Shown here piece by piece: positions 5,996 through 13,121 of a stretch of 13,810 nucleotides of DNA. A program made the translations under genes and the position numbers. Under the pieces are notes generated by a model. It was not told the DNA's origin, searched no databases, and was given only the letters and a program-made list of their open reading frames with translations. How positions within the stretch are numbered: position 1 is the first letter of the stretch; every line of letters begins with the position of its first letter. Source of the stretch: Acidimicrobiia bacterium (GTDB taxonomy: Bacteria > Actinomycetota > Acidimicrobiia > Spongiisociales > UBA5794); the NCBI GenBank assembly GCA_030599515.1, contig JAUVNV010000036.1, positions 1 to 13,810 on the forward strand. The letters are read 5' to 3'.

Positions 5996-7480
5996 ATGAC
6001 ACAAGCGAAGATCGGGGTGAGGGTCGCCGGACTCATCATGGCGTTCACGGTGGCGGTGACGGCGTGCTCGGGTGGCGCAGGTGGCGAAGATCTCGATGCT
6101 CAACTCAGGGGAGTCATCGACGCTCATGGTCTTGCGGGAGATCCATCGATCGGGCGGGATCTTCCGAACATCGAGGATCCGCTGGCCCAACTCGGCATGA
6201 TGCTCTTCTACACGAAGGGGCTTGGTGGACAACAGGACAGTGCCTGTGTCACGTGTCACCACCCCATGCTCGGTGGCGGTGACGGCCTGCCCATGTCCAT
6301 CGGTGTTGGCGCCGAGGATCCCAATCTTCTCGGACCCGGCCGCATCCACCCCGGCGGTCCGCTTGTCCCGCGCAATGCCCCGACGACGTTCAATTCCGGC
6401 ATGTGGGACGCGGTGATGTTCCACGACGGTCGCGTGGAGAGCCTGGGCAAAACGCCACTCCTGAATGGCGATGACGGTTACGGAATCCGAACACCCGATC
6501 GACCCCTTGGCTACCCGGACGTCAACGCGGGTCCGAATCTTGCGGCCGCGCAGAGCATGTTCCCTGTTGTCTCTGAGGAGGAGATGCGGGGATTCGACTT
6601 CGGTACCGAGATCGGCAACACGGGCGAAGCCCTCAACGGACGCGTGCGGGACCTCCTGGCGCAGATCATCGGTGGATACGGCGAGGGCGGAGGGGTCCTG
6701 AGCCCCAATGGCTGGCCCACCGAGTTCCGCACGGCCCTCGGAAGCGACGCACCCGTGGATGAGTTGATCACCTACTCGAGCATTGCGCTGGCTCTCGGGG
6801 AGTATGAGCGGTCCCAGGTGTTCGTCGACACGCCGTGGAGAACCTACGTAGCGGGCAACGACGACGCGATGAACGAAGAAGAGAAGCACGGGGCGCTGCT
6901 GTTCTTCGGGGAGGCTGCCTGCTCGACCTGCCACGTCGGCGACTTCTTCACCGACGAAAAGTTCCACGTCAACGCCATTCCACAGATCGGCATCGGCAAG
7001 GACAGCGGGATGTACGGGGACGACGACTGGGGCCGCTACCTGGAGACCGGTCGATCGGAGGACCGATACGCGTTCCGTACACCAACGCTGCTCAACGTCG
7101 AGGTAACGGGCCCCTACGGACACGACGGTGCCTATCCCACGCTTGAGGGGATCGTGCGCCATCACCTGGAACCACAGAAGGCGATCAAGGAGTACGACTT
7201 CGGAGCGGTCGATCCATCGATCCGTGTCTCCAACGCCGAGCGCTACACGCAGGCGGCCCTGGAACAACTCCACGAGAACCGGAGCAACGGCATCTACTCG
7301 GTGAGGAACGTCGACCTGACCGACGACCAGATCGGACAGATCGTCGCCTTCCTGCTGACGCTGACGGATCCGTGTGTGAGGAGCCGCGAGTGCCTGGCCC
7401 CGTGGATCCCGGATGATTCGATCTCCGATCCAGACAACCTCCGCCTCAACGCAGTCAACGCTGCCGGTGAAGACCTCTGA
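5996..7480 (+). CDS. Di-haem cytochrome c peroxidase/MauG-like lipoprotein
   Basis: The 494-aa product carries two c-type haem motifs, CVTCH (84-88) and CSTCH (309-313), as in the CcpA/MauG family. It also has VPRNAPTTFN (124-133), FHDGRVE (142-148), RTPTLLNVEVTGPYGHDGAY (361-380) and TLEGIVRHHL (382-391). Family members reduce peroxide or carry out high-valent-iron oxidation of a partner protein, as MauG and MbnH do. Lipobox VTAC (Cys24) predicts anchoring on the outer face of the membrane. An upstream in-frame ATG exists at 5978, but ATG 5996 has GGGAG (5983-5987) at 8 nt and gives the better signal peptide. The position after a PCu(A)C gene suggests a copper-related substrate, by analogy with the MbnH/MbnP copper pair. 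Whether it is peroxidase or protein-modifying is open. Confidence 0.9.
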   Translation: MTQAKIGVRVAGLIMAFTVAVTACSGGAGGEDLDAQLRGVIDAHGLAGDPSIGRDLPNIEDPLAQLGMMLFYTKGLGGQQDSACVTCHHPMLGGGDGLPMSIGVGAEDPNLLGPGRIHPGGPLVPRNAPTTFNSGMWDAVMFHDGRVESLGKTPLLNGDDGYGIRTPDRPLGYPDVNAGPNLAAAQSMFPVVSEEEMRGFDFGTEIGNTGEALNGRVRDLLAQIIGGYGEGGGVLSPNGWPTEFRTALGSDAPVDELITYSSIALALGEYERSQVFVDTPWRTYVAGNDDAMNEEEKHGALLFFGEAACSTCHVGDFFTDEKFHVNAIPQIGIGKDSGMYGDDDWGRYLETGRSEDRYAFRTPTLLNVEVTGPYGHDGAYPTLEGIVRHHLEPQKAIKEYDFGAVDPSIRVSNAERYTQAALEQLHENRSNGIYSVRNVDLTDDQIGQIVAFLLTLTDPCVRSRECLAPWIPDDSISDPDNLRLNAVNAAGEDL

Positions 7481-7661
7481 GAGGCCGAGTAGCGGAGTAG
7501 CTGCCAGCCACAAGACACAAGCTTCAAGCTACAAGAGTCACGTCGTGGCCGGTTCTTGCAGCTTGGAGCTTGGAGCTTGCAGCCGGATGTGCGGACGACG
7601 GATTACGGGGCCGACTACCGACCACTACGGACTACGGGCTACGGTTCACGGCTCACGGCCC
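7481..7661. repeat. Heptamer-phased degenerate repeat region with long stem-loop
   Basis: Much of this gap is laid out in 7-bp steps: CACAAGA-CACAAGC-TTCAAGC-TACAAGA (7509-7536), GCTTGGA-GCTTGGA-GCTTGCA (7561-7581) and ACGGACT-ACGGGCT-ACGGTTC-ACGGCTC-ACGGCCC (7627-7661). The first two blocks are complementary: 7518-7535 pairs with 7555-7572 at 16 of 18 positions around a 19-nt loop. The last block resembles the TACGGGC units beside gpsA. No start codon with a ribosome site or plausible peptide is present. The stem-loop might end the preceding operon, but no T-tract follows. Confidence 0.75.
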
Positions 7662-7691
7662 TTGCACTTCAAGGGTTCGCGTGCCTATCTT
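7662..7691 (+). promoter_or_regulatory. Putative promoter of the substrate-binding protein gene
   Basis: TTGCAC (7662-7667) and TATCTT (7686-7691) are separated by 18 bp, a reasonable sigma-70-type pair with the TANNNT -10 form favoured by actinobacteria. Transcription would start near 7698, giving a leader of about 60 nt. It lies just after the last heptamer unit. Confidence 0.45.
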
Positions 7692-7699
7692 GCCTCGAT

Positions 7700-7734
7700 C
7701 CCCGGCATTCGTCCGGGGTTCCTGGTTATCCAGG
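7700..7734 (+). promoter_or_regulatory. Two stem-loops in the leader of the substrate-binding protein gene
   Basis: CCCCGG (7700-7705) pairs with CCGGGG (7713-7718) across a 7-nt loop. CCTGG (7721-7725) pairs with CCAGG (7730-7734) around TTAT. The ribosome site TTGGAGG (7745-7751) follows 10 bases later. Such stems next to the predicted transcript start could stabilise the mRNA or modulate expression. No T-tract follows the first stem, so I do not call a terminator, and no known riboswitch core is recognised. Confidence 0.4.
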
Positions 7735-7758
7735 GTGATTCATTTTGGAGGCAAACCC

Positions 7759-9117
7759 ATGAACGACAACCTACGGAAGTGGCTTCCGTGGATCCTTGTT
7801 GCCGCGGTTGCAGTCATCATCGTCATCATCATCGCCGTGAATTCCGGCGGAGACGACGAGGCTATTGCAACGACGACAACGGCTGGGGATTCCACGACCA
7901 CCACGGTTGCAGAAGAGACCACGACCACGGTCGAAGGCGAGACCACGACCACCGTCGAGGAGACCACGACATCGTCAACAGAGGCGCCGGTGGCGTTCGA
8001 GCCGATCCCGATCAAGATCGGGACCGTGCTTCCCCAGACGGGTCAGCTCGCGTCGATCATCGATGCGCTCGAGAACCCGATCAAGATGGGTGTCGACGAG
8101 ATCAACGGCGTCTCGGAAGGTCTCGTCACCGTCGACTACGGCGACTCCGGTACCGATCCGAACATCGCGTCGGCGACCGTCGACAAGTACTTGACCGGTG
8201 AATACGCCGGCATCATCGGCGCAGCAGCGTCCGGCGTTTCGCTCTCGATCGTTGACAAGGTACAGGGCAGCGAGGTGGTCATGTGCTCCGGCTCGAATAC
8301 CGCCGCCGCACTCAGCTCTACCGACTACGACCCGTACTACAGCCGCACGGCACCGTCCGACAATCTCCAGGGCCCGACCTTGGCCGACGTCGTTGCTGGA
8401 GATGCACCGACTGCCGTCGCGGTCATCTGGCGGAGTGACGAGTACGGCAAGGGATTCGGGGAACTCGTCGTCGAAGAACTCGGTGATGTCGTGGTCATGG
8501 CAGAGGGCTACGACCCCAAAGCCGGATCGTTCGCAACCGAGGCTCAGGCCGTCGTCGCCAGCGGTGCCGACGCTCTCGTGATGATCACCTTTGAAGAAGG
8601 AGGGCAGATCCTGCTCGACCTCAAGTCGGCCGGATTCGCCGGACAGATCTACGTGGCCGACGGTTTCAAGGACAACGTCGGCGCCGATCAGCTCGGCGGC
8701 AACATCGCGCTGCTCGAGGGGATCAAGGGTTCGGCACCATCCGCATCACCTGGCAACGGCGAGGCAACGTTCGGGGATCGGCTGGAGGCCGCTTTCCCGG
8801 GCACGCCGACGATCTTCTCGGCGCAGAAGTACGACTGCCTGATGGTCACAGTGCTCGCCGCTCAGGCGGCACAGAGCGCCGATCCGACGGTGTTCGTCGC
8901 CGAGATCGGGAACGTCACGAAGGGCGGCGAGAAGTGCTCGCTCTTCGCGGATTGCTTCAGCCTGTTGAGCGAAGGCAAGGACATCGACTACGAAGGTGCC
9001 TCCGGTCCGCTCGACTTCGGTTCGAGCAACGAACCGGGGATCGGCACGTACGATATCTTCCAGTACGACGCCGAGGGCACAGCGATAACGCTCGAGCAGG
9101 TCGTCGCCGGCGGCTGA
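7759..9117 (+). CDS. Branched-chain amino acid-type ABC transporter substrate-binding protein
   Basis: A type I periplasmic-binding-fold receptor of the LivJ/LivK group (452 aa), feeding the convergent livHMGF transporter. The N-terminus has an uncleaved hydrophobic segment (about 9-27) with no lipobox Cys, then a Thr/Glu-rich linker (about 37-74) of TTTTVE-like repeats. The receptor domain runs from about 83: IKIGTVLPQTG (86-95), MGVDEIN (110-116), VTVDYGDSGTDP (123-134) and YYSRTAPSDNLQG (193-205). C393 and C399 may form a disulfide. ATG 7759 is fixed by the strong TTGGAGG site 7 nt upstream; the frame is open further upstream only through repeat sequence. The ligand is not determined; it could be amino acids, amides or urea. 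It has its own promoter and faces the transporter operon, ending at a shared hairpin. Confidence 0.92.
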   Translation: MNDNLRKWLPWILVAAVAVIIVIIIAVNSGGDDEAIATTTTAGDSTTTTVAEETTTTVEGETTTTVEETTTSSTEAPVAFEPIPIKIGTVLPQTGQLASIIDALENPIKMGVDEINGVSEGLVTVDYGDSGTDPNIASATVDKYLTGEYAGIIGAAASGVSLSIVDKVQGSEVVMCSGSNTAAALSSTDYDPYYSRTAPSDNLQGPTLADVVAGDAPTAVAVIWRSDEYGKGFGELVVEELGDVVVMAEGYDPKAGSFATEAQAVVASGADALVMITFEEGGQILLDLKSAGFAGQIYVADGFKDNVGADQLGGNIALLEGIKGSAPSASPGNGEATFGDRLEAAFPGTPTIFSAQKYDCLMVTVLAAQAAQSADPTVFVAEIGNVTKGGEKCSLFADCFSLLSEGKDIDYEGASGPLDFGSSNEPGIGTYDIFQYDAEGTAITLEQVVAGG

Positions 9118-9147
9118 CCCGATCGAGCAAACCAACAGAGAACGCGC

Positions 9148-9175
9148 GAGGGGTCCGGCGAGTGCCGGACCCCTC
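9148..9175 (+). terminator. Hairpin terminator between the substrate-binding protein gene and livF
   Basis: A perfect 12-bp G/C-rich stem (GAGGGGTCCGGC pairing with GCCGGACCCCTC) closes a GAGT tetraloop, 30 bp after the substrate-binding protein stop. Only a mixed T/C tail follows, so it is a non-canonical intrinsic terminator. Since livF ends at 9201 from the other side, it may serve both converging transcripts. Confidence 0.8.
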
Positions 9176-9200
9176 TCTCGTTCGTACTCAGTACTGGCCT

Positions 9201-9929
9201 CTACTCCACTCTCCCCAGCGTCCCCAGGTAGAGGTCGATCACCTTCGGATCGTGGAGGAGATCGCGACCCGGGCCCGTGTGAGCGTTCCGGCCCTGGTCG
9301 AGGACGTACGCGCGGTCCGCTATCTGAAGACAACGGCGCGCGTTCTGCTCGACCATGATGATCGACACTCCGGAGTCGGCGATGTCACGCACCCGCTCGA
9401 AGACGAGATCTTGGTTTGCCGGTGACAGGCCGGCCGACGGCTCGTCGAGGAGCAGGATCGACGGATCCATCATGAGGGCCCGGCCGATGGCCACCATCTG
9501 CCGCTCGCCGCCCGACAGATACCCGGCTCGCTGTTCAGAACGATCGGCGAGGAGAGGGAAGATCTCAACGACCGCTGCGAGTCGTTCATCCCACGCCTTC
9601 GGGTCGAGGTAGAGCCCCATGCGGAGGTTGTCTTCGACCGTGAGCGATGGGAAGACGTTGGCCCTCTGCGGCACGTATCCGACACCCAGAGCGACGAGTT
9701 CGTGCGCGGCGAGATTTGAGATGTCGTCGCCTCGAAGCGTGACAAGGCCGTCGCGCACGGGAACGAGGCCGAAGATCGCTTTGATGAGCGTCGACTTACC
9801 GGCTCCGTTCGGTCCGATGATCCCTATGAGCTCGCCGTCCGCGAGCGTGAGATCAACGCCACGCAGGATGTCGACGCCGGGGAGGTAGCCGGCAACCACG
9901 CCATCGGCGATGAGGAGCTGATCGCTCAT
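9201..9929 (-). CDS. livF: Branched-chain amino acid ABC transporter ATP-binding protein LivF
   Basis: One of two cytoplasmic ATPases powering the Liv-type importer. The 242 aa show Walker A GPNGAGKST (39-47), Q-loop VPQ (Q88), signature LSGGERQ (138-144), Walker B ILLLDEP (158-164) and the VEQN switch region (193-196), where LivF proteins normally carry Gln in place of the H-loop His. GYVPQRANVFPSLTVEDNL is the classic LivF segment and separates it from LivG. ATG at 9929 overlaps the livG stop by 4 nt (ATGA), with GGGGAGG upstream, so it is translationally coupled as the last gene of the operon. Confidence 0.95.
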   Translation of the reverse strand: MSDQLLIADGVVAGYLPGVDILRGVDLTLADGELIGIIGPNGAGKSTLIKAIFGLVPVRDGLVTLRGDDISNLAAHELVALGVGYVPQRANVFPSLTVEDNLRMGLYLDPKAWDERLAAVVEIFPLLADRSEQRAGYLSGGERQMVAIGRALMMDPSILLLDEPSAGLSPANQDLVFERVRDIADSGVSIIMVEQNARRCLQIADRAYVLDQGRNAHTGPGRDLLHDPKVIDLYLGTLGRVE

Positions 9930-10753
9930 TCGGCTGCCTCCCCGTGATGGGCGCCGAGATACGCATCGATGACGGCCGGGTTCTTCGCGATGATCTCGGG
10001 CGGACCCTCGGCGATGACCCGGCCCTGGGCCATGACGATGACCCAGTCGGAGATCTCCTGGACGACATCCATGTCGTGCTCGACGAACACGACCGTCTTC
10101 CCGCCATCGCGAAGACCGGTGATATGGCTGAGGAGCGACTGCGTGAGCACCGGATTCACACCGGCCATCGGCTCGTCGAGCATGACAACTTCAGGCTCCA
10201 TCATGAGCGCCCGCGCCATTTCGAGGAGTTTCCGTTGCCCGCCCGAGAGACCTCCGGCGTACTCGTTGGCCATGTGGTCGAGACCGAATCGGACCAGCAG
10301 TCCGGATGCACGCTGTTCGTTGGCGCGCTCGGTGGCATGCCACCCACCGGTGAGCGAACCCCAGAGGCCCTCACCCTCGTTGTCTTTGGCAGCGACGAGC
10401 ATGTTGTCCATCACGGTCAACCGGGCGAGGGAGCGTGTCAGCTGGAAGGTGCGAACCATCCCGCGTCTTGCGACCCGGAACGCGGCGATTCCCACGAGGG
10501 CTCCTCCGTCGAGATGCCACTCACCCGCGTCGGGCTTGTCGAACCCGGTGAGGAGGTTGAACAGTGTCGTCTTTCCGGCCCCGTTGGGCCCGATGAGTGA
10601 CGTCACCGTGTGCCGTTGAATCTCGAGGTGGTCGATGTCGACGGCGTGGAGGCCTCCGAACGATCGTTGCAGACCGTTGGAGATGAGGACGGGATCCGGC
10701 TTGTGGACACCGGGTTCCGGGGCGACGCCGGCCATCGGGTGATCAGCGCTCAT
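9926..10753 (-). CDS. livG: Branched-chain amino acid ABC transporter ATP-binding protein LivG
   Basis: Second ATPase of the importer, 275 aa. Motifs are Walker A GPNGAGKTT (55-63), Q104 in RTFQLTRSLARLTVMDN, signature LSGGQRK (169-175), Walker B VVMLDEP (189-195) and H-loop VEHDMD (224-229). The family-typical MAGVNP follows Walker B, and the C-terminal tail IAKNPAVIDAYLG matches LivG. The first 20 residues (Pro-rich, MSADHPMAGVAPEPGVHKPD) are an extra leader before the ATPase fold. ATG 10753 has GGAGGAGG 9 nt upstream, located inside the 3' end of livM, whose frame overlaps livG by 11 nt. Confidence 0.95.
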   Translation of the reverse strand: MSADHPMAGVAPEPGVHKPDPVLISNGLQRSFGGLHAVDIDHLEIQRHTVTSLIGPNGAGKTTLFNLLTGFDKPDAGEWHLDGGALVGIAAFRVARRGMVRTFQLTRSLARLTVMDNMLVAAKDNEGEGLWGSLTGGWHATERANEQRASGLLVRFGLDHMANEYAGGLSGGQRKLLEMARALMMEPEVVMLDEPMAGVNPVLTQSLLSHITGLRDGGKTVVFVEHDMDVVQEISDWVIVMAQGRVIAEGPPEIIAKNPAVIDAYLGAHHGEAAE

Positions 10754-11735
10754 CGATGAGCACCTCCTCCCTGTTACCGAGGACGCCCTGCGGCCGAAAG
10801 ATCATGAGGACCATCATTCCCACGCCGACGAGGACCAACTTGATCTGTCCGGCCGCAGCCGGTGTGAGGAGGTCACCAACCCAGCCGATGTTGGCCTGGG
10901 CGTTGACCATGAGAGCGTCGATCGTGAAGAAGAGGAACTGGAACACGACGGCTCCGACGACGGGCCCGAGGATCGTTCCTGCACCGCCGAGGATGACGAT
11001 GACGTACAGGATGAACGTGATCTTCGGAAGGTAGGCGTCGGGCGTCACGTTCTGCTGTTCGACGGCTAGGAGGATTCCTGCGATGCCTGCGATGGATCCG
11101 CCGATCATCAGGGCCTGGAGCTTGTATGCGAAGACGTTCTTGCCGAGTGAGATCGTGGCGTCCTCATCCTCTCTGATCGCCTTGAGGACCCGGCCCCAGG
11201 GGCTCTTGATGAGACGCCGGATCAGCAGGGTCAGGAGCATCACAAGTGTCCACCCGACGAGCATGACCCACAGTTTGCGTCCGGTGACGATGAGGCTCCC
11301 GATTCCGTAGAGCTGCGAGGGTGGGAACGGATTGAGGTCGAAGAACGAATCGGCGAATCCCTGGATGCCGAACACGCCGTTCGTGAGCGGCTGTGCCCAA
11401 CTCGACCGGACGAGGAGGCGGATCACCTCGGCGGCGGCGATCGTGGTTATCGCCAGGTAGTCGGCCCGCAAGCGAAGCGTCGGGAGGCCGAGGAGCAGAC
11501 CGAGAAGCGCCGCCGCCAGGATTCCAACGATGATACCGAGCCAGAGTGGCCCACCGAGGTCAACGGTGATGGCCGTGCCGTAAGCACCGACGAGCATGAA
11601 CGCCACGTGGCCGAAGTTCAACAGGCCGGCGTAGCCGAACTGGAGATTGAGGCCGATGGCGGAGATCGCATACGCGGCCGTAATCGGTCCGATCGTGGCG
11701 AGGATGCCGTCAACGAGGACACTGGCCCAGTCCAT
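10743..11735 (-). CDS. livM: Branched-chain amino acid ABC transporter permease LivM
   Basis: Integral membrane subunit of the importer, 330 aa. Many hydrophobic segments and LivM landmarks are present: GLNLQFGYAGLLNFGHVAFM (28-47), LPTLRLRADYLAITTIAAAE (84-103) and the cytoplasmic coupling region SPWGRVLKAIREDEDA (178-193). ILGGAGTILGPVVGA (248-262) and the C-terminal FRPQGVLG (313-320) follow. The frame is open far upstream (to 12440) only as an out-of-frame shadow of livH. ATG 11735 shares one base with the livH stop (TGATG) and has AGAGAGG 8 nt upstream. The first hydrophobic segment directly follows this start. Confidence 0.94.
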   Translation of the reverse strand: MDWASVLVDGILATIGPITAAYAISAIGLNLQFGYAGLLNFGHVAFMLVGAYGTAITVDLGGPLWLGIIVGILAAALLGLLLGLPTLRLRADYLAITTIAAAEVIRLLVRSSWAQPLTNGVFGIQGFADSFFDLNPFPPSQLYGIGSLIVTGRKLWVMLVGWTLVMLLTLLIRRLIKSPWGRVLKAIREDEDATISLGKNVFAYKLQALMIGGSIAGIAGILLAVEQQNVTPDAYLPKITFILYVIVILGGAGTILGPVVGAVVFQFLFFTIDALMVNAQANIGWVGDLLTPAAAGQIKLVLVGVGMMVLMIFRPQGVLGNREEVLIDER

Positions 11736-13018
11736 CAGCCGATCCTCTCTTTCGAGCCGAGGAGACCTTGGGGCTTGACGAGCAGTATCACGATGAGCAA
11801 GCCGAGGCCGACGGCCGCCTTGAGCTCGCTCGGAAAGATGAGCGTGCTCATTTCCACGGCGACTCCCACGATGAAGCCACCAGCCATCGCCCCGTACGCC
11901 GTGCCGAGGCCGCCGAGCACGACGGCGGCGAAGATCAGGAGCAAGAGCTTGAAGCCCATGTCCCACTGGACGGCCTCGTTGAGGCCGAAGAAGGTGCCGC
12001 CGAGCGCGGCCAGCCCACCTGCGAGCGTCCAGGTAATGAGGATGATGCGGTTGACGTTGATCCCGGATGACTCGGCGAGATCGGCATCGTCGGCGACGGC
12101 CCTCATCGCGGTCCCCGCTCTGCTCTTCTGGAGGAATATCCCAACGCCGGCAAGTACGACGAGAGCCACCGCGATCGTGATGAGTTGCTTTGGCACCATC
12201 GAGATGCCGAGCACCTCGATAGGTTGCTGCCCGGCGAAGTCGGGATAGGCCCGGGGCTCGCCACCGAAGATGATGAGGAAGAGATTCCGGAGAGCGAACG
12301 ACAGGCCGATGGATACAACCATCATCGCGACGAGTCCCGTGTGGCGATTTCGGAGTGGTCGCCACAGCGATCGCTCTTGGATCCAGCCGAAGCCGGCCCC
12401 GACGAGGACGGCCGGAACGATGGCAACGACGAGGGGCCACTGTGGTCCAACAGACGAGGCGTGGAAGAAGTATGCAGCGATGGCGCCGAGTGTCACCATC
12501 TCGGCGTGGGCGAAGTTGACGAGGCCCGTCACGCCGAACACCAACGAGAGCCCAACGGCCGACAGAGCGATAATCGCACCGAGCTTGAGTCCGGCGACGA
12601 GCAGGGCTCCAACGCGCTGATACGTTGAGACTGTAGAGGTGATGCCCTCTCCGAGCGGGAAGATCACCTTCTTCGCCTGGCCGTCCCTGACCTTGACGTC
12701 CGAGAGCTCTTCCTTATCGGGATCGGTGAGTTCGACACCCTCGGGAAGCGTCGATGTTTCGAGTCTCACCTGGTAGCTGCCGACGCCGGGTACGGCGACT
12801 TCCCACTTCCCGTTGGCGCCGGATTCGCCGACTCCGATCTCGTTCCCATCCTGGGTCACCGTGATGGTGACGCCCTCGACGGGAAGCTTCTCGTCGTCGA
12901 GTCGTTGAATGAGAGTGCCGCCGATCGACTCGCCGGCCGCGGAGGACGCGAGCGGCGTCATCACGACGATCGTGATCGCCGCGAGCCAGAACCATGCGAA
13001 GCGAGCACGTCGTGACAC
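11735..13018 (-). CDS. livH: LivH-type permease with N-terminal secreted beta-sandwich domain
   Basis: Partner permease of LivM. The C-terminal ~290 residues (about 135-427) are a standard LivH core: GLKLGAIIALSAVGLSLVFG (143-162), GLVNFAHAEMVTLGA (165-179), QKSRAGTAMRAVADDADLAE (297-316), VVLGGLGTAYGAMAGG (366-381) and LLVKPQGLLGSKER (412-425). In front lies an addition of about 130 residues. It has a hydrophobic signal segment (about 9-27, ending ASSAAG) and a beta-rich domain (31-122) with PVEGVTITV, SGANGKWEVAVPGVGSYQV and similar strands. This resembles the carboxypeptidase-regulatory-like/SdrD-B type of Ig-like domain. Typical LivH proteins are about 300 aa and lack it. I infer it is extracytoplasmic, perhaps docking the anchored receptor. 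GTG 13018 is the likely start; no ribosome site precedes it, but TACACT lies 9 nt upstream. The frame extends to 13192, past the divergent CBS gene's start, so that extension is rejected. Confidence 0.88.
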   Translation of the reverse strand: MSRRARFAWFWLAAITIVVMTPLASSAAGESIGGTLIQRLDDEKLPVEGVTITVTQDGNEIGVGESGANGKWEVAVPGVGSYQVRLETSTLPEGVELTDPDKEELSDVKVRDGQAKKVIFPLGEGITSTVSTYQRVGALLVAGLKLGAIIALSAVGLSLVFGVTGLVNFAHAEMVTLGAIAAYFFHASSVGPQWPLVVAIVPAVLVGAGFGWIQERSLWRPLRNRHTGLVAMMVVSIGLSFALRNLFLIIFGGEPRAYPDFAGQQPIEVLGISMVPKQLITIAVALVVLAGVGIFLQKSRAGTAMRAVADDADLAESSGINVNRIILITWTLAGGLAALGGTFFGLNEAVQWDMGFKLLLLIFAAVVLGGLGTAYGAMAGGFIVGVAVEMSTLIFPSELKAAVGLGLLIVILLVKPQGLLGSKERIG

Positions 13019-13121
13019 GATCGACCGAGTGTAGGGGCGTGCGGAGTGGCCACGCTCAGCCGATTGCGTCGGCACGGTCGGCGGTCCGCGAGTAGGTTCG
13101 TGGGGGAGAGAAGGAGACGAT
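13019..13121. other. Divergent livH / CBS-gene promoter region
   Basis: This 103-bp gap must drive both flanking genes. On the minus strand TACACT (13033-13028) ends 9 nt before the livH GTG, consistent with a leaderless or nearly leaderless transcript. On the plus side AAGGAG (13111-13116) is a good ribosome site for the CBS gene, with a possible -10 hexamer TAGGTT at 13093-13098. I found no hairpin or inverted repeat that would mark an operator for the liv operon. Confidence 0.45.

Noticed and set aside
5915..7513. 532-codon open frame on the minus strand opposite the di-haem cytochrome gene
   Set aside because: It is an antisense shadow in high-GC DNA. The plus strand carries two CxxCH haem motifs, a lipobox and a ribosome site, while the minus translation shows no recognisable domain.
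7700..7734. Amino acid riboswitch or leader-peptide attenuator ahead of the substrate-binding protein gene
   Set aside because: There are only two small stems, no run of branched-chain amino acid codons in a short frame, and no known riboswitch core.
11736..12440. N-terminal extension of livM upstream of 11735
   Set aside because: It lies wholly within livH in another frame and is Arg-rich. The true start has AGAGAGG and directly precedes the first membrane helix.
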